From positions 1-64,000 of the forward strand of contig CACEBX010000003.1 of NCBI GenBank assembly GCA_902557845.1: 64,000 nt of DNA. The letters are read 5' to 3'. The notes under the pieces are model-generated. The model was given only the letters and a program-made list of their open reading frames with translations. It was not told the origin of the DNA and did no database searches. Made by a program: the position numbers and the translations under genes. Positions 52,926 to 62,883 of this stretch are shown one piece after another. Numbering within the stretch: position 1 is the first letter of the stretch; the number at the start of each line of letters is the position of its first letter. The stretch comes from Rhodospirillaceae bacterium (GTDB lineage: Bacteria; Pseudomonadota; Alphaproteobacteria; TMED109).

Positions 52926-53387
52926 CTAGTTTCTTGTAGCCTCAGCTGCTACACCTACTGGAACTTCTTCACCACCAGGATAAACGGCAACGTTAGTTCC
53001 TTGTAATAAAAGTCCAAGAGTTCCATTCACAACAACATCCTGAGCTATTTTTGTATTCTCTATAGCATTTCCACCACAACTTTTACTCATTTCTGATGCG
53101 ACTAGTCTATCTTTTACATCTAAAGAAACATTAGCTGCTAAAATAAGAGGACCGGTAAATAGTCCAAGAACACCAATTAATGGAGTTGCAATCATTCTAC
53201 CATTAAAAACATAGTCTTCAGTATTTGTATTTGCAATTGATTGTTTGCAATCTTCAGAATGTCTATCTGAAAAGTTACTTTCTTTATCATTATAAATTTT
53301 ATGAGCCATTTTAGCACTTTGACTAGCACAGCCAATCAATGTTTGTGTTAAAAAAAATAAAGTAACGATTTTAATAATTATATTCAC
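52926..53387 (-). CDS. Putative lipoprotein
   Basis: About 153 aa from GTG 53387 (NIIIKIVTLFFLTQTLIGCASQ). LIGC at residue 20 is a lipobox, so it should be lipid-anchored. The body has two more cysteines (EDCKQSI and SKSCGGNA) and a hydrophobic stretch (GVLGLFTGPLILAANVSL). No family is recognised. An ATG at 53417 would add ten residues before the signal peptide and is less likely. It sits 4 bp before the Sel1-like gene. Confidence 0.6.
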   Translation of the reverse strand: MNIIIKIVTLFFLTQTLIGCASQSAKMAHKIYNDKESNFSDRHSEDCKQSIANTNTEDYVFNGRMIATPLIGVLGLFTGPLILAANVSLDVKDRLVASEMSKSCGGNAIENTKIAQDVVVNGTLGLLLQGTNVAVYPGGEEVPVGVAAEATRN

Positions 53388-53512
53388 TTTTATCTCTAAT
53401 AATTCCGAAAGAGACACACAATATCGTAAAATTAGTAATTTGTATATAAAAAATTATGTAATTAAAAAAAATGTATTTGGAAATATGCTTTTAATAAAGT
53501 AACTTTTGTAAG

Positions 53513-55813
53513 ATGGAGTTAAATATTTTAAAAGATCTTGAGTCAAAAGTATCTTGGCTGTCAAATTATATAATTCATAATGCAAATAACCTTAGACTTA
53601 AAGATGATGACTTGAAAGTAGGAGGTCACCAGGCTTCATGTGCTTCAGTTGTTTCTATACTTGTAGTATTATATTTTAAAGTATTAAATAAATTTGATAG
53701 AATAGCTATAAAGCCTCACGCAAGCCCAGTTTTTCATGCAATACAATATTTGTTAAATAATCAATCATTAGAAAATTTAAAAAATTTTAGAAAATTAGAT
53801 GGCGCTCAGGCATATCCTTCTTCAACAAAAGATTATTGTAATGTTGATTTTTCAACTGGTTCCGTAGGATTAGGAGGGGCGATGACTATATTCAGTTCTA
53901 TGGTGCAAGATTACTTATATTGTAATGATTTCTTTAAAACAAAAAATAAATTCAAAATGATTTCTGTTTTTGGTGATGCGGAATTAGATGAGGGTAATAT
54001 TTATGAGGCTTTATTAGAAGGTGCAAAACATGAAATTCAGAACTGCTGGTGGATAATTGACTATAATAGACAGTCTTTGGATGGTATAATTCATGGAAAA
54101 CTATTTGAAAAATTAATCAACCTTTTTAAGTTAATGGACTGGGATGTTCACATACTTAAATATGGAAAAAAACTACAAAAATTAAAAACTTTAAAAGGTG
54201 GAGATAGCATATTAAAATGGATTGATGATTGTCCTAATGATTTATTTTCAGCTCTAACTTTTCAAGGAGGAAAAGCTTGGAGAAGTACCTTAATTGATGA
54301 TTTTAAGAATAATAAAAATGTTTTAAATATTATTAACTCTTTAAAAGATGAAGAGCTCCACCAATTAATGACAAATCTTGCTGGACATGACATTGAAGAG
54401 TTGAGTGAGGTTTTTTCAAATAATAAAAAATTTGCTAAGCCTGCATGCTTTATTTGCTACACTGTTAAAGGGTTTGGTCTTCCATTAGCGGGACATAAAG
54501 ATAACCATGCTGGTATTATGAGCAAGGAACAATTCACAGTATATCAAAATTCAATGAATATTAGAATAGGAAAAGAATGGGATAAAACAGAAGGCGTAAA
54601 AGTTCCTACTAAAGCCTTTAAAGAATATCTTTTTAAAAATGTATTTTATAACATCGAAAAAGATAGAAATTTTAGTGACAAGCATATAGAATTTTCTGAA
54701 AAAAATATTGTTTTTAAAAATTATATAAGTACACAAGATGCTTTTGGCCAAATATTAAATGAAATAGGAAAAGATAAAGACAGTGCTTCTAGAAGAATAA
54801 TTACTACTTCTCCAGATGTAACAGTTTCAACTAATTTAGGAAGTTGGGTAAATCAAAGAAATATTTTTAGTAGAAATGCAAAAGTAGATATTTTTAAGGA
54901 AAAAAAAGTTACTTCTGCGCAAAAGTGGAAATATTCACCAAATGGTCAACATATTGAATTAGGAATAGCAGAAAATAATTTATTTCTTTTGTTGGGAGCT
55001 TTGGGAATATCAGAGAAAATATTTGGAACTAGGCTTCTACCAATAGGTACAATTTATGATACTTTTATAGGAAGAGGGCTTGATGCATTCAATTATGCTA
55101 CATATATCGATGCTAGATTTATTCTTGTAGGAACACCTTCTGGAATAACTTTATCACATGAAGGCGGAGCGCATCAATCTATCATAACGCCAAATATAGG
55201 AATAGCTCAGCCAAACTTAAACTATTATGAACCAACTTTTGTTGACGAACTAAATGTATTAATTTTTTGGGCCTTAAATAATATTCAGAAAAAAAAGGGT
55301 AAATCTGTTTATTTGAGATTAAGCACCAAAAAGTTGACACAACCCAATAGAAGCTTAAGCAATGTTATTAAAGATGATATTATTAAAGGAGGATACTGGT
55401 TACAAAATAATGAAAAAAAACTAGACTTAATAATCATTTGTACTGGTGTAGTAGTTGGAGAAGTTATTAATTGTTTAAATCTTATAAAGGATGAGGAATT
55501 AAATATAGGAATTTTTATTGCTACTTCACCAGATGCTCTTTATGAAGATTGGATAACTTCTACAAAAAAAAGTAATTATAAATCTCATTTAGAAAAAAAA
55601 CTTTTTAACGTAAATACTAAAACACCTATTATTACAATAATTGATGGGCATTCTAGTGCTCTTTCATGGATAGGATCTATAAAAGGCCAAAAAATAATAC
55701 CTTTGGGAGTAAATAAATTTGGACAATCAGGCGATCTAAAGGAAGTGTATCAGTTTAATGAAATTGATTTAAATTCAATAGTTGATAGACTAGCTAGATT
55801 TATATTACAATGA
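53513..55813 (+). CDS. AceE-like thiamine-diphosphate E1 / transketolase-family enzyme
   Basis: 766 aa. The first half has STGSVGLGGAMTIFSSMVQDYL and VFGDAELDEGNIYEALLEGAKHEIQNCWWIIDYNRQSLDG (ThDP-binding GDG-x(n)-N motif as GDA...N). The second half has HIELGIAENNLFLLLGALGISE (catalytic Glu) and SGITLSHEGGAHQSI. The text resembles homodimeric pyruvate dehydrogenase E1 (AceE, about 890 aa) more than classical transketolase, but it is shorter and no E2 or E3 gene is next to it. Substrate unassigned. Confidence 0.75.
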   Translation: MELNILKDLESKVSWLSNYIIHNANNLRLKDDDLKVGGHQASCASVVSILVVLYFKVLNKFDRIAIKPHASPVFHAIQYLLNNQSLENLKNFRKLDGAQAYPSSTKDYCNVDFSTGSVGLGGAMTIFSSMVQDYLYCNDFFKTKNKFKMISVFGDAELDEGNIYEALLEGAKHEIQNCWWIIDYNRQSLDGIIHGKLFEKLINLFKLMDWDVHILKYGKKLQKLKTLKGGDSILKWIDDCPNDLFSALTFQGGKAWRSTLIDDFKNNKNVLNIINSLKDEELHQLMTNLAGHDIEELSEVFSNNKKFAKPACFICYTVKGFGLPLAGHKDNHAGIMSKEQFTVYQNSMNIRIGKEWDKTEGVKVPTKAFKEYLFKNVFYNIEKDRNFSDKHIEFSEKNIVFKNYISTQDAFGQILNEIGKDKDSASRRIITTSPDVTVSTNLGSWVNQRNIFSRNAKVDIFKEKKVTSAQKWKYSPNGQHIELGIAENNLFLLLGALGISEKIFGTRLLPIGTIYDTFIGRGLDAFNYATYIDARFILVGTPSGITLSHEGGAHQSIITPNIGIAQPNLNYYEPTFVDELNVLIFWALNNIQKKKGKSVYLRLSTKKLTQPNRSLSNVIKDDIIKGGYWLQNNEKKLDLIIICTGVVVGEVINCLNLIKDEELNIGIFIATSPDALYEDWITSTKKSNYKSHLEKKLFNVNTKTPIITIIDGHSSALSWIGSIKGQKIIPLGVNKFGQSGDLKEVYQFNEIDLNSIVDRLARFILQ

Positions 55814-55820
55814 AAAAAAT

Positions 55821-55905
<85 letters not shown>

Positions 55906-55912
55906 TTGAACT

Positions 55913-56350
55913 ATGATAATATTTTTTTTAAGAATCTCTATTATTTTATTTTCATGCATAAATTATAGTTACGCAAAAGATGATAATTTTACTGATTATC
56001 CACTTTCTTTTATTGTAGAATCTTGTCTAATTACCAAACAAAGCTCATTTCCAGAAAATATTGAACAAGAAAAGTTTTTAGTAAATAAAAAAAAATACTA
56101 CACTTGTATGAATTTTATTATGTCCTTATCTACTACTCTAAATAGGAGGTGCATATCCTCAAAAAAAAAAGAAATTTCTCCAGAAAATGCTATGACATTT
56201 GCTGATTTATCGAATGTAAATTCAACTTCTGATTTAATAAATGAAATTATTGAATATTCTTATAAGTATCCACATTTTTTAAATCAAATTGCTTGGTTGC
56301 ATGCTTCAAAAGCTATTAGCCAAAAATGGCCTTGCAAGAAAAAATTCTAA
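55913..56350 (+). CDS. Putative exported Rap1a-like protein
   Basis: 145 aa with signal peptide (MIIFFLRISIILFSCINYSYAK). The mature part has cysteines at ESCLITK, YYTCMNFIM, RCISSKK and WPCKKKF, and PENAMTFADLSNVNSTSDLI resembles the Rap1a/Tai immunity-protein pattern (C-x(n)-Y-x-x-C-x-x-F-x-x-G). The match is moderate. It starts 7 bp after tRNA-Leu. No toxin is seen nearby, so a housekeeping role is more likely than immunity. Confidence 0.55.
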   Translation: MIIFFLRISIILFSCINYSYAKDDNFTDYPLSFIVESCLITKQSSFPENIEQEKFLVNKKKYYTCMNFIMSLSTTLNRRCISSKKKEISPENAMTFADLSNVNSTSDLINEIIEYSYKYPHFLNQIAWLHASKAISQKWPCKKKF

Positions 56351-56433
56351 AAATTTAAATAAAAAAATTACAAAAATATAAGTTTTATAAATTTAATATT
56401 AGAATTAGTATTATAATCTGTTATACCTAAGTT

Positions 56434-57765
56434 ATGAATGAGAATAATTCTAAAAAATCTGTTTTACAAAAAAGCTTTAAAATAAAAGTACCATACAGTC
56501 TTATGCAAAAAAGCATGGATGTAGAGTTTGAAAACTTGTCTAAGTCATTAAAAGTTCCAGGTTTTAGGCCAGGAAAGATCCCGTTATCATTTGTAAAAAA
56601 TAAATACTTTAAAGAAGTACTTAATAAAACTTCTGAAAAACTTGTACAAGAGGAGGGTAATAAAACTTTTGAGAAAAATAACTATAGGTTAGCAGTTCAA
56701 CCAAAAGTAAAGCTTTTAAGTGATTTAAAGGAAAATGAAGATTTAGAAGCTGAGTTTTCTTTTGAAATTTTACCTAATTTTAAAGTGCAAGAATTTAGTA
56801 AAATTTCTCTTAACAGATACATTTCCTCAATATCTGAAACTGACATAAATAATGTTATAAAAAAACTACATAATGATAATAAAGTTTTTAAAAAAGCTCC
56901 TGCAGATAGAGATGCAAAAAAAAATGATAGATTAGTAATTAGTTACAAGGGGTTTACAGGAAAAGAACAGTTTGAAGGTGGCACTGCAGAAAATCAGATT
57001 ATTGATTTAGGAAATAACTCATATTTGCCAGAATTTGAAAAAAATCTTACAGGTAAAAAAATCAATGAAGAATTTGAATTAGAAATAGTATTTCCAAAAG
57101 ATTATCACGCTGAAAAATTAAGAGAAAAGAAAGCTGTTTTTCAAATAAAAATAAATGAAATTTCAATCCCAGAATTTCTTAAAAATGATGATGAATTAGC
57201 TGTTAAAATGGGTGCTAAGACTACTGCAGAATTAAAAACTAAAATTAAAAATGAGCTTCAAAGATATTCTGATGAATTGAGTTTTGCAATAATGAAAAAC
57301 CAAATTATTAAACATGTTGTAAGTGCTTACAGTTTTGATTTACCTCCGTCTTTAGTTTTAAGAGAAGAAGAAATCATTAAAAAAACCACAAACTCATCTG
57401 GTGCAACTGGTAAAGAAAAGGAAAAAAAGGCAGAAGAAAATATTCGTAAAAATGCTGAAGATAAGGTAAAAATAGGAATAGTATTATCAGAAATAGGAAT
57501 AAAACATAAAATAAATGTTACAAATCAGGAAATTGAGACAGAGCTTGCAAGAATATGTATGCAATATCCAGGAAAGGAAAAAGAAATAGTTGAGTTTTAC
57601 AAAAATAATCCTGCTCAAATGAATTCTCTTAAAAGTCCTATATTTGAAAATAAAGTAATAAAATTAATTTCAGAAAAAGCAACTGTTAAAGAAGAAAAAG
57701 TTAGTTCAGAAGAACTTAATTCAAAAATATCATCAATAGAAAAAGAGATGAGTTCACATAAATAG
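56434..57765 (+). CDS. tig: Trigger factor
   Basis: 443 aa. The N-terminal ribosome-binding domain contains FRPGKIPLSFVKNKYFKEV (usually G-F-R-x-G-K-x-P). The middle PPIase domain has NDRLVISYKGFTGKEQFEGGTAENQIIDLGN; the C-terminal chaperone domain is helical (QEIETELARICMQYPGKEKEIVEFY). It assists nascent chain folding at the ribosome. A TATAAT at 56412-56417 may be its promoter. Start of the tig-clpP-clpX-lon-HU cluster. Confidence 0.95.
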   Translation: MNENNSKKSVLQKSFKIKVPYSLMQKSMDVEFENLSKSLKVPGFRPGKIPLSFVKNKYFKEVLNKTSEKLVQEEGNKTFEKNNYRLAVQPKVKLLSDLKENEDLEAEFSFEILPNFKVQEFSKISLNRYISSISETDINNVIKKLHNDNKVFKKAPADRDAKKNDRLVISYKGFTGKEQFEGGTAENQIIDLGNNSYLPEFEKNLTGKKINEEFELEIVFPKDYHAEKLREKKAVFQIKINEISIPEFLKNDDELAVKMGAKTTAELKTKIKNELQRYSDELSFAIMKNQIIKHVVSAYSFDLPPSLVLREEEIIKKTTNSSGATGKEKEKKAEENIRKNAEDKVKIGIVLSEIGIKHKINVTNQEIETELARICMQYPGKEKEIVEFYKNNPAQMNSLKSPIFENKVIKLISEKATVKEEKVSSEELNSKISSIEKEMSSHK

Positions 57766-57781
57766 TAGAAAGGTTTGAAAT

Positions 57782-58405
57782 ATGGTAAAAAACAATCTTT
57801 TTAATAGTTCTCTAATCCCCATGGTTGTAGAGCAGTCAAATAGGGGTGAAAGAGCCTATGATATTTATTCTAGATTGTTAAAAGAGAGAATAATATTCTT
57901 AACAGGGCCTGTAACTGATGATGTAGCAAGCGTTATTATTGCACAATTATTATTTTTGGAGTCAGAAAATCCAAAAAAAGATATTTACTTTTACATTAAT
58001 AGTCCTGGAGGTTTAGTAACAGCAGGGCTTGGTGTATATGATACAATGCAATATATAAAACCAAAGGTTTCTACACTTTGTGTAGGACAAGCAGCGTCAA
58101 TGGGTTCTTTAATGTTAGCTGCTGGAGCATCTGGCATGAGATTTGCTCTTCCTCACTCAAGGATAATGTTACATCAGCCATCTGGAGGTTTTTCAGGACA
58201 GGCAACTGACATTGAAATACACGCGAAAGAGATACTTGATATGAAAGAAAAGTTAAATAAAATTTATGAAAAACATACTAAGCAGAAAATTGATATTATT
58301 AGAAAGACTCTAGAGAGAGATCATTTTTTAAATCCATCCGAAGCTAAAAAATTCGGAATAATTGATGAAATAATTGATAATAGAACGCAAATGAAGTTTA
58401 GTTGA
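57782..58405 (+). CDS. clpP: ATP-dependent Clp protease proteolytic subunit
   Basis: 207 aa. [31 protein letters not shown] is the N-terminus, [35 protein letters not shown] contains the catalytic Ser (ASMG) and His, and Asp lies after the helix. It forms the 14-mer serine peptidase that pairs with ClpX. Ribosome site GAAAGG precedes ATG, 16 bp after tig. Confidence 0.97.
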   Translation: MVKNNLFNSSLIPMVVEQSNRGERAYDIYSRLLKERIIFLTGPVTDDVASVIIAQLLFLESENPKKDIYFYINSPGGLVTAGLGVYDTMQYIKPKVSTLCVGQAASMGSLMLAAGASGMRFALPHSRIMLHQPSGGFSGQATDIEIHAKEILDMKEKLNKIYEKHTKQKIDIIRKTLERDHFLNPSEAKKFGIIDEIIDNRTQMKFS

Positions 58406-58440
58406 TGTAAAGTTATTAGTAATGTATAATTATATTAAAT

Positions 58441-59700
58441 ATGACAAAAGATAAATCAAATAACAAAAATACTCTTTATTGCTCTTTTTGCGGCAAAAGC
58501 CAGCATGAGGTAAAAAAGCTGATAGCCGGCCCCACAGTTTTCATATGTGATGAGTGTGTTGAACTTTGTATGGATATAATAAAGGAAGAAAATAAGTCCA
58601 ATCACCAAAAAATAGACGGCATACCCAGTCCCGTTGAAATTAACAGAGTTTTAAATGATTTTGTTATAGGACAAGATAAGGCAAAAAAAGTTTTATCTGT
58701 GGCTGTTCATAATCACTATAAAAGAATTAATTTTACAAAAAATAAAGGAGACGTCGAATTATCGAAATCTAATATTTTATTGATTGGCCCCACTGGTTCA
58801 GGAAAAACACTTTTAGCTCAGACTTTAGCTAGAATTTTAGATGTACCTTTTACTATGGCAGATGCTACTAGTCTTACAGAAGCAGGATATGTGGGAGAAG
58901 ATGTTGAAAATATTATATTAAAATTAGTTCAGGCAGCCGACTACAACATTGACAGAGCAGAAAAGGGAATTATTTATATAGATGAAATAGATAAAATTAG
59001 TAGAAAATCTGATAATCCCTCCATTACTAGAGATGTTTCAGGAGAAGGAGTACAACAAGCTTTGTTAAAAATTATGGAAGGTACTGTTGCTAGCATTCCG
59101 CCACAAGGTGGAAGAAAACACCCTCAGCAAGAGTTTTTAAATGTTAATACAGGTAATATTTTGTTTATTTGTGGTGGTGCATTTAGTGGTTTAGAAAAAA
59201 TTATATCTAAAAGGGGAGTTGAAACAGGTATAGGCTTTGGTGCTAATGTGAGTGTTGGAGAAAATAGAAAATTTTCTGATTTATTAAGTGATGTAGAGCC
59301 AGAAGATTTGCTAAAATATGGTCTTATACCTGAGTTTATTGGCAGACTTCCTATTCTAGCTTCATTAGATGATCTAGATGAAAAAGCTTTAATTGAAATT
59401 CTTACTATTCCAAGAAATGCTCTTATCAAACAGTACAAAAAAATATATGATTTGGAAAATGTTAAACTTACTTTTACAAAAGAAGCTTTACAGGCCGTAG
59501 CAAAAAAAGCTATTACTAGAAAAACTGGTGCAAGAGGACTAAGATCAATTTTAGAAGAAATATTATTAGATAGCATGTACGAAATACCTTCTGATCATAA
59601 TATCAATGAAGTAGTTCTTAATGAAGATGTAGTGTTAGGAAAATCAAAGCCAATTGTAGCATATGCAAAAAACAAAAAAGGAATAGAAACTAGCGCATAA
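58441..59700 (+). CDS. clpX: ATP-dependent Clp protease ATP-binding subunit ClpX
   Basis: 419 aa. N-terminal zinc-binding domain [17 protein letters not shown]...[10 protein letters not shown] (four Cys). Walker [18 protein letters not shown], Walker [11 protein letters not shown], pore loop GYVGEDV, IGF loop ETGIGFGAN, sensor II GARGLR. It unfolds tagged proteins for ClpP. Starts 35 bp after clpP. Confidence 0.97.
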   Translation: MTKDKSNNKNTLYCSFCGKSQHEVKKLIAGPTVFICDECVELCMDIIKEENKSNHQKIDGIPSPVEINRVLNDFVIGQDKAKKVLSVAVHNHYKRINFTKNKGDVELSKSNILLIGPTGSGKTLLAQTLARILDVPFTMADATSLTEAGYVGEDVENIILKLVQAADYNIDRAEKGIIYIDEIDKISRKSDNPSITRDVSGEGVQQALLKIMEGTVASIPPQGGRKHPQQEFLNVNTGNILFICGGAFSGLEKIISKRGVETGIGFGANVSVGENRKFSDLLSDVEPEDLLKYGLIPEFIGRLPILASLDDLDEKALIEILTIPRNALIKQYKKIYDLENVKLTFTKEALQAVAKKAITRKTGARGLRSILEEILLDSMYEIPSDHNINEVVLNEDVVLGKSKPIVAYAKNKKGIETSA

Positions 59701-59760
59701 TTTTTAGGTCTTGAAATCTTTAATTTAAATTAACACGTATAGTATATATAGGAGATTATT

Positions 59761-62149
59761 ATGAGACTACCTTTGTTACCTTTAAGAGATATTGTTATTT
59801 TTCCCGACATGATAGTACCTTTATTCGTTGGCCGTGAAAAATCTGTCTTAGCAATTGAAGAAGTTATGAAAGCTGAGAATAAAGACAAGCCTATTCTTTT
59901 AGTTACACAAAAAGACTCCCATGTGGATAATCCAAATAGTAAAGATTTGTTCAAAATTGGAGTTCTGGCCAATGTTTTACAAATGCTTAAACTTCCTGAT
60001 GGAACAGTAAAAGTTCTTGTTGAAGGAGTTTCTAGAGTGTCTCTTAAAGACATAAAGGAATCATCTGAATTTGTTTCCTCTGATTATGTTAACTTTCCAG
60101 ATAAGAATTCAAAATCTGATGAAAGCAAAGCTTTAGTGAGAGCAATTTCTGAGCAATTTGATGATTACGTTAAAGTTAATAAAAAGATTTCTAAGGAAGT
60201 TACAACATCTGTTGCTCAAATAGATGATCCTGTAAAACTATCTAACACTGTTGCTGCTCATTTAAGTATTAAAATTAGTGAAAAACAAGAGCTTCTTGAA
60301 ATAGAAAAAACAGAAATGAGACTTACCAAAATTCTTGAATTACTTGAATCAGAATTAGATGTGCTTAAGGTAGAGAAAAAAATTAGGTCAAGAGTTAAAA
60401 GGCAAATGGAAAAGACCCAGAGAGAATATTATTTAAATGAACAGCTTAAAGCTATACAAAAAGAGCTTGGTGATAATGAAGATGGAGTTGATGATAATGA
60501 AGAATTTTTAAAAAAAATACATTCTCTAAAATTAACTAAAGAGGCAAAGAAGAAAGCAGAAAGTGAATTAAAAAAATTAAAAAATATGAGTCCAATGTCT
60601 GCAGAGTCAACAGTAGTTAGAAATTATCTTGATTGGTTATTAAATATACCATGGAAAAGTCCTTCAAAAGTTAAATATGATTTAGCATTAGCAATTAAAT
60701 CTTTAGATGAAGACCACTTTGGTCTCGAAAAAGTCAAAGAGAGAATAGTTGAATATTTAGCTATTCAGAAAAGAGTAAAGAAAGTTCAAGGTTCTATATT
60801 ATGTTTAGTTGGTCCACCAGGAGTTGGAAAAACATCTTTAGGAAAGTCAATAGCTAAGGCTACAGGAAGAAAATTTGTTAGAATTTCACTTGGTGGTGTT
60901 AGAGATGAAGCAGAAATAAAGGGACATAGACGTACCTACATAGGTTCTATGCCAGGAAAAATAATTCAAGGTATGAAAAAAGCAGGAACTTCTAATCCAT
61001 TGTTTTTATTAGATGAAATAGATAAGCTAGGGTCAGATTGGAGAGGGGATCCATCCTCAGCCCTTTTGGAAGCTTTAGATCCTGAGCAAAACTCTGCATT
61101 TAGTGATCACTATTTAGAAGTTGATTATGATCTATCCAATGTATTATTCATTACTACTGCTAATTCACTAAATATGCCGCAACCACTTCTGGACAGAATG
61201 GAAGTTATTAAATTATCAGGTTATACTGAAGCTGAAAAGCTCCAAATTGCAAAAAAGCACTTATTAAAAAAACAATTTGTTAGAAATGGTTTATTACAAA
61301 AAGAGTGTAGTATTAGTGATTCTGCAATATCAGATATTATTAAATTTTATACTAGAGAAGCAGGTGTAAGAAATCTTGAAAGAGAAATTTCTAAACTTTG
61401 TAGAAAAACTACTACTGAAATAGTAAAAGGTAATAAAAAAAATATTTCTATTTCTTCTAATAATATTAACAATTTTTTTAGGAGTTAAAAAATTTAGACA
61501 TGGGGAAGCAGAAAGAAAAAACTTGATAGGTATTGCTACTGGGTTAGCTTATACAGACTTTGGTGGTGATATATTAGCTATAGAAGCAGTTTTAATGCAA
61601 GGAAAAGGAAGAAGACAAGTAACAGGACATTTAGGAGAAGTAATGAAAGAGTCTATACAAGCTGCTGTATCTTATGTAAGATTTAATGCTCCTCTTCTAG
61701 GTATTATACCTCCAGAATTTGAAAAAAAAGATATTCATGTCCATGTTCCTGAAGGGGCAACACCAAAAGACGGGCCTTCAGCTGGAATAGCTATAGTTAC
61801 TTCCATCGTTTCAATTTTGACAGGAATTCCTATTAATTGCAAAGTTGCCATGACCGGAGAAATTACATTGCGTGGAAGAGTTCTCCCTATTGGTGGTCTA
61901 AAAGAAAAGTTACTTGCTGCATTAAGATCAGGTATTACAAAAGTTATTATACCTAAAGATAATGAAAAAGATCTGGAAGATATTCCAAACAATGTTAAAA
62001 AGTCTCTAAAGATAATACCAGCTGAAAGTATTATGGAAGTTTTAAAAGAGTCTTTAACAAAAAAAATATCTCCTATAGATTGGAAAGAAGAAGATATAGT
62101 ATCGAAAAGTTCTGTTAAATCTAGAGATGAAAACTTAATTACTCACTAA
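59761..62149 (+). CDS. lon: ATP-dependent protease Lon, split by a +1 frameshift in a T7 tract
   Basis: The first frame (59761-61488) has the LAN substrate domain (LPLLPLRDIVIFPDMIVPLFVGR) and AAA+ module: LVGPPGVGKTSL (Walker A), FLLDEIDKL (Walker B). It ends at TAA 61486-61488 after seven T (61473-61479). With six T the frame reads NNFLGVKKFRHGEAERKN and joins the second frame, which carries the protease domain: KDGPSAGIAIVTS (catalytic Ser) and GRVLPIGGLKEKLLAAL (catalytic Lys), ending at 62149. The product would be about 795 aa, the normal size. Translation as written loses the protease domain, so this is either a read error, slippage, or a recent mutation. Confidence 0.93.
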
Positions 62150-62169
62150 ATTTAATATTAAATATAATA

Positions 62170-62199
62170 TTGACCTTATAGTATAAATTGTTTTAATAT
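62170..62199 (+). promoter_or_regulatory. Possible promoter for the HU gene
   Basis: TTGACC (62170-62175), an 18-nt spacer, and TAATAT (62194-62199) lie 29 bp before the GTG at 62228. This suggests HU is transcribed on its own as well as from the lon side. AT-rich text makes the -10 uncertain. Confidence 0.35.
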
Positions 62200-62227
62200 A
62201 ATAAAATATTAAAAAGGAGTGAGTAAG

Positions 62228-62500
62228 GTGAATAAAAACGAACTAATTTCTGCTTTAGCAGGCGCTACAAATTTAAATCAAACACAATGTTCAGAAGTTT
62301 TACAATCATTTATTGACACTGTTACTAATGAACTTAAAAGTGGTTCAGAAGTTAAAATTATAGGATTTGGAACTTTTAAGATTTCTAAAAGAAAAGCTAC
62401 AACTGGAAGAAATCCTCAAACAGGAGCTGAGATTCAAATACCAGCTTCAAACCAACCTAAGTTTTCTGCTGGTAAGGCTTTAAAAGCCGCTGTAAACTAA
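62228..62500 (+). CDS. hup: DNA-binding protein HU
   Basis: 90 aa from GTG 62228 (MNKNELISALAGATNLNQ). The ribosome site AAAAGGAG (62212-62219) is 8 bp before it; a GTG at 62219 lies inside that site and gives three extra residues, so it is rejected. IIGFGTFKISKRKATTGRNPQTGAEIQIPASNQPKFSAGKALK is the HU signature with the Arg/Pro DNA arm (GRNPQTG...IP). It bends and packs DNA. HU after lon is the usual alphaproteobacterial order. Confidence 0.95.
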   Translation: MNKNELISALAGATNLNQTQCSEVLQSFIDTVTNELKSGSEVKIIGFGTFKISKRKATTGRNPQTGAEIQIPASNQPKFSAGKALKAAVN

Positions 62501-62553
62501 ATATATAAGTTGCTGTTAACTAACTTTATAAGCAGTTTATAAATAAATATACA

Positions 62554-62629
62554 GGGCGATTAGCTCAGCTGGGAGAGCATCTCGTTTACACCGAGAGGGT
62601 CGGCGGTTCGATCCCGTCATCGCCCACCA
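62554..62629 (+). tRNA. tRNA-Val (TAC)
   Basis: Acceptor GGGCGAT/GTCGCCC-type pairing (GGGCGAT with ATCGCCC), D stem GCTC/GAGC, anticodon stem TCTCG/CGAGA with loop TTTACAC (TAC reads GUN), T loop GGTTCGATCCC, encoded ACCA. Confidence 0.97.
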
Positions 62630-62639
62630 TATCTAATCT

Positions 62640-62716
<77 letters not shown>

Positions 62717-62841
62717 CCTTTTCTGCGCCTTTCAGGGTGCTTGGTGCCAAAATGTTGCCAAAAGTCCGCGGTTCTCTTGACTCTACCTGTCAATAAATTA
62801 TGAATCTCTTTGAAGTACTCTTTAGTAATGAACGCTCTTGA
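62717..62841 (-). other. Possible integration scar: integrase-like frame reading into tRNA-Asp
   Basis: This 125-bp stretch is clearly richer in GC than its neighbours. On the minus strand it keeps an open frame of about 42 codons (FITKEYFKEIHNLLTGRV, KRTADFWQHFGT) that runs straight into the 3' half of tRNA-Asp as GGGSDGTRT. Such tails are common for integrases whose att site is a tRNA 3' end. It may be the end of a lost prophage or genomic island. It is only suggestive, because no integrase domain remains. Confidence 0.35.
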
Positions 62842-62883
62842 TTAAATATTAAAATATATTAACTTGATAAGAGGGAGAAAATT

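Noticed and set aside
62219-62227. GTG at 62219 as start of HU
   Set aside because: It lies within the AAAAGGAG ribosome site; GTG 62228 gives the usual HU N-terminus and correct spacing.
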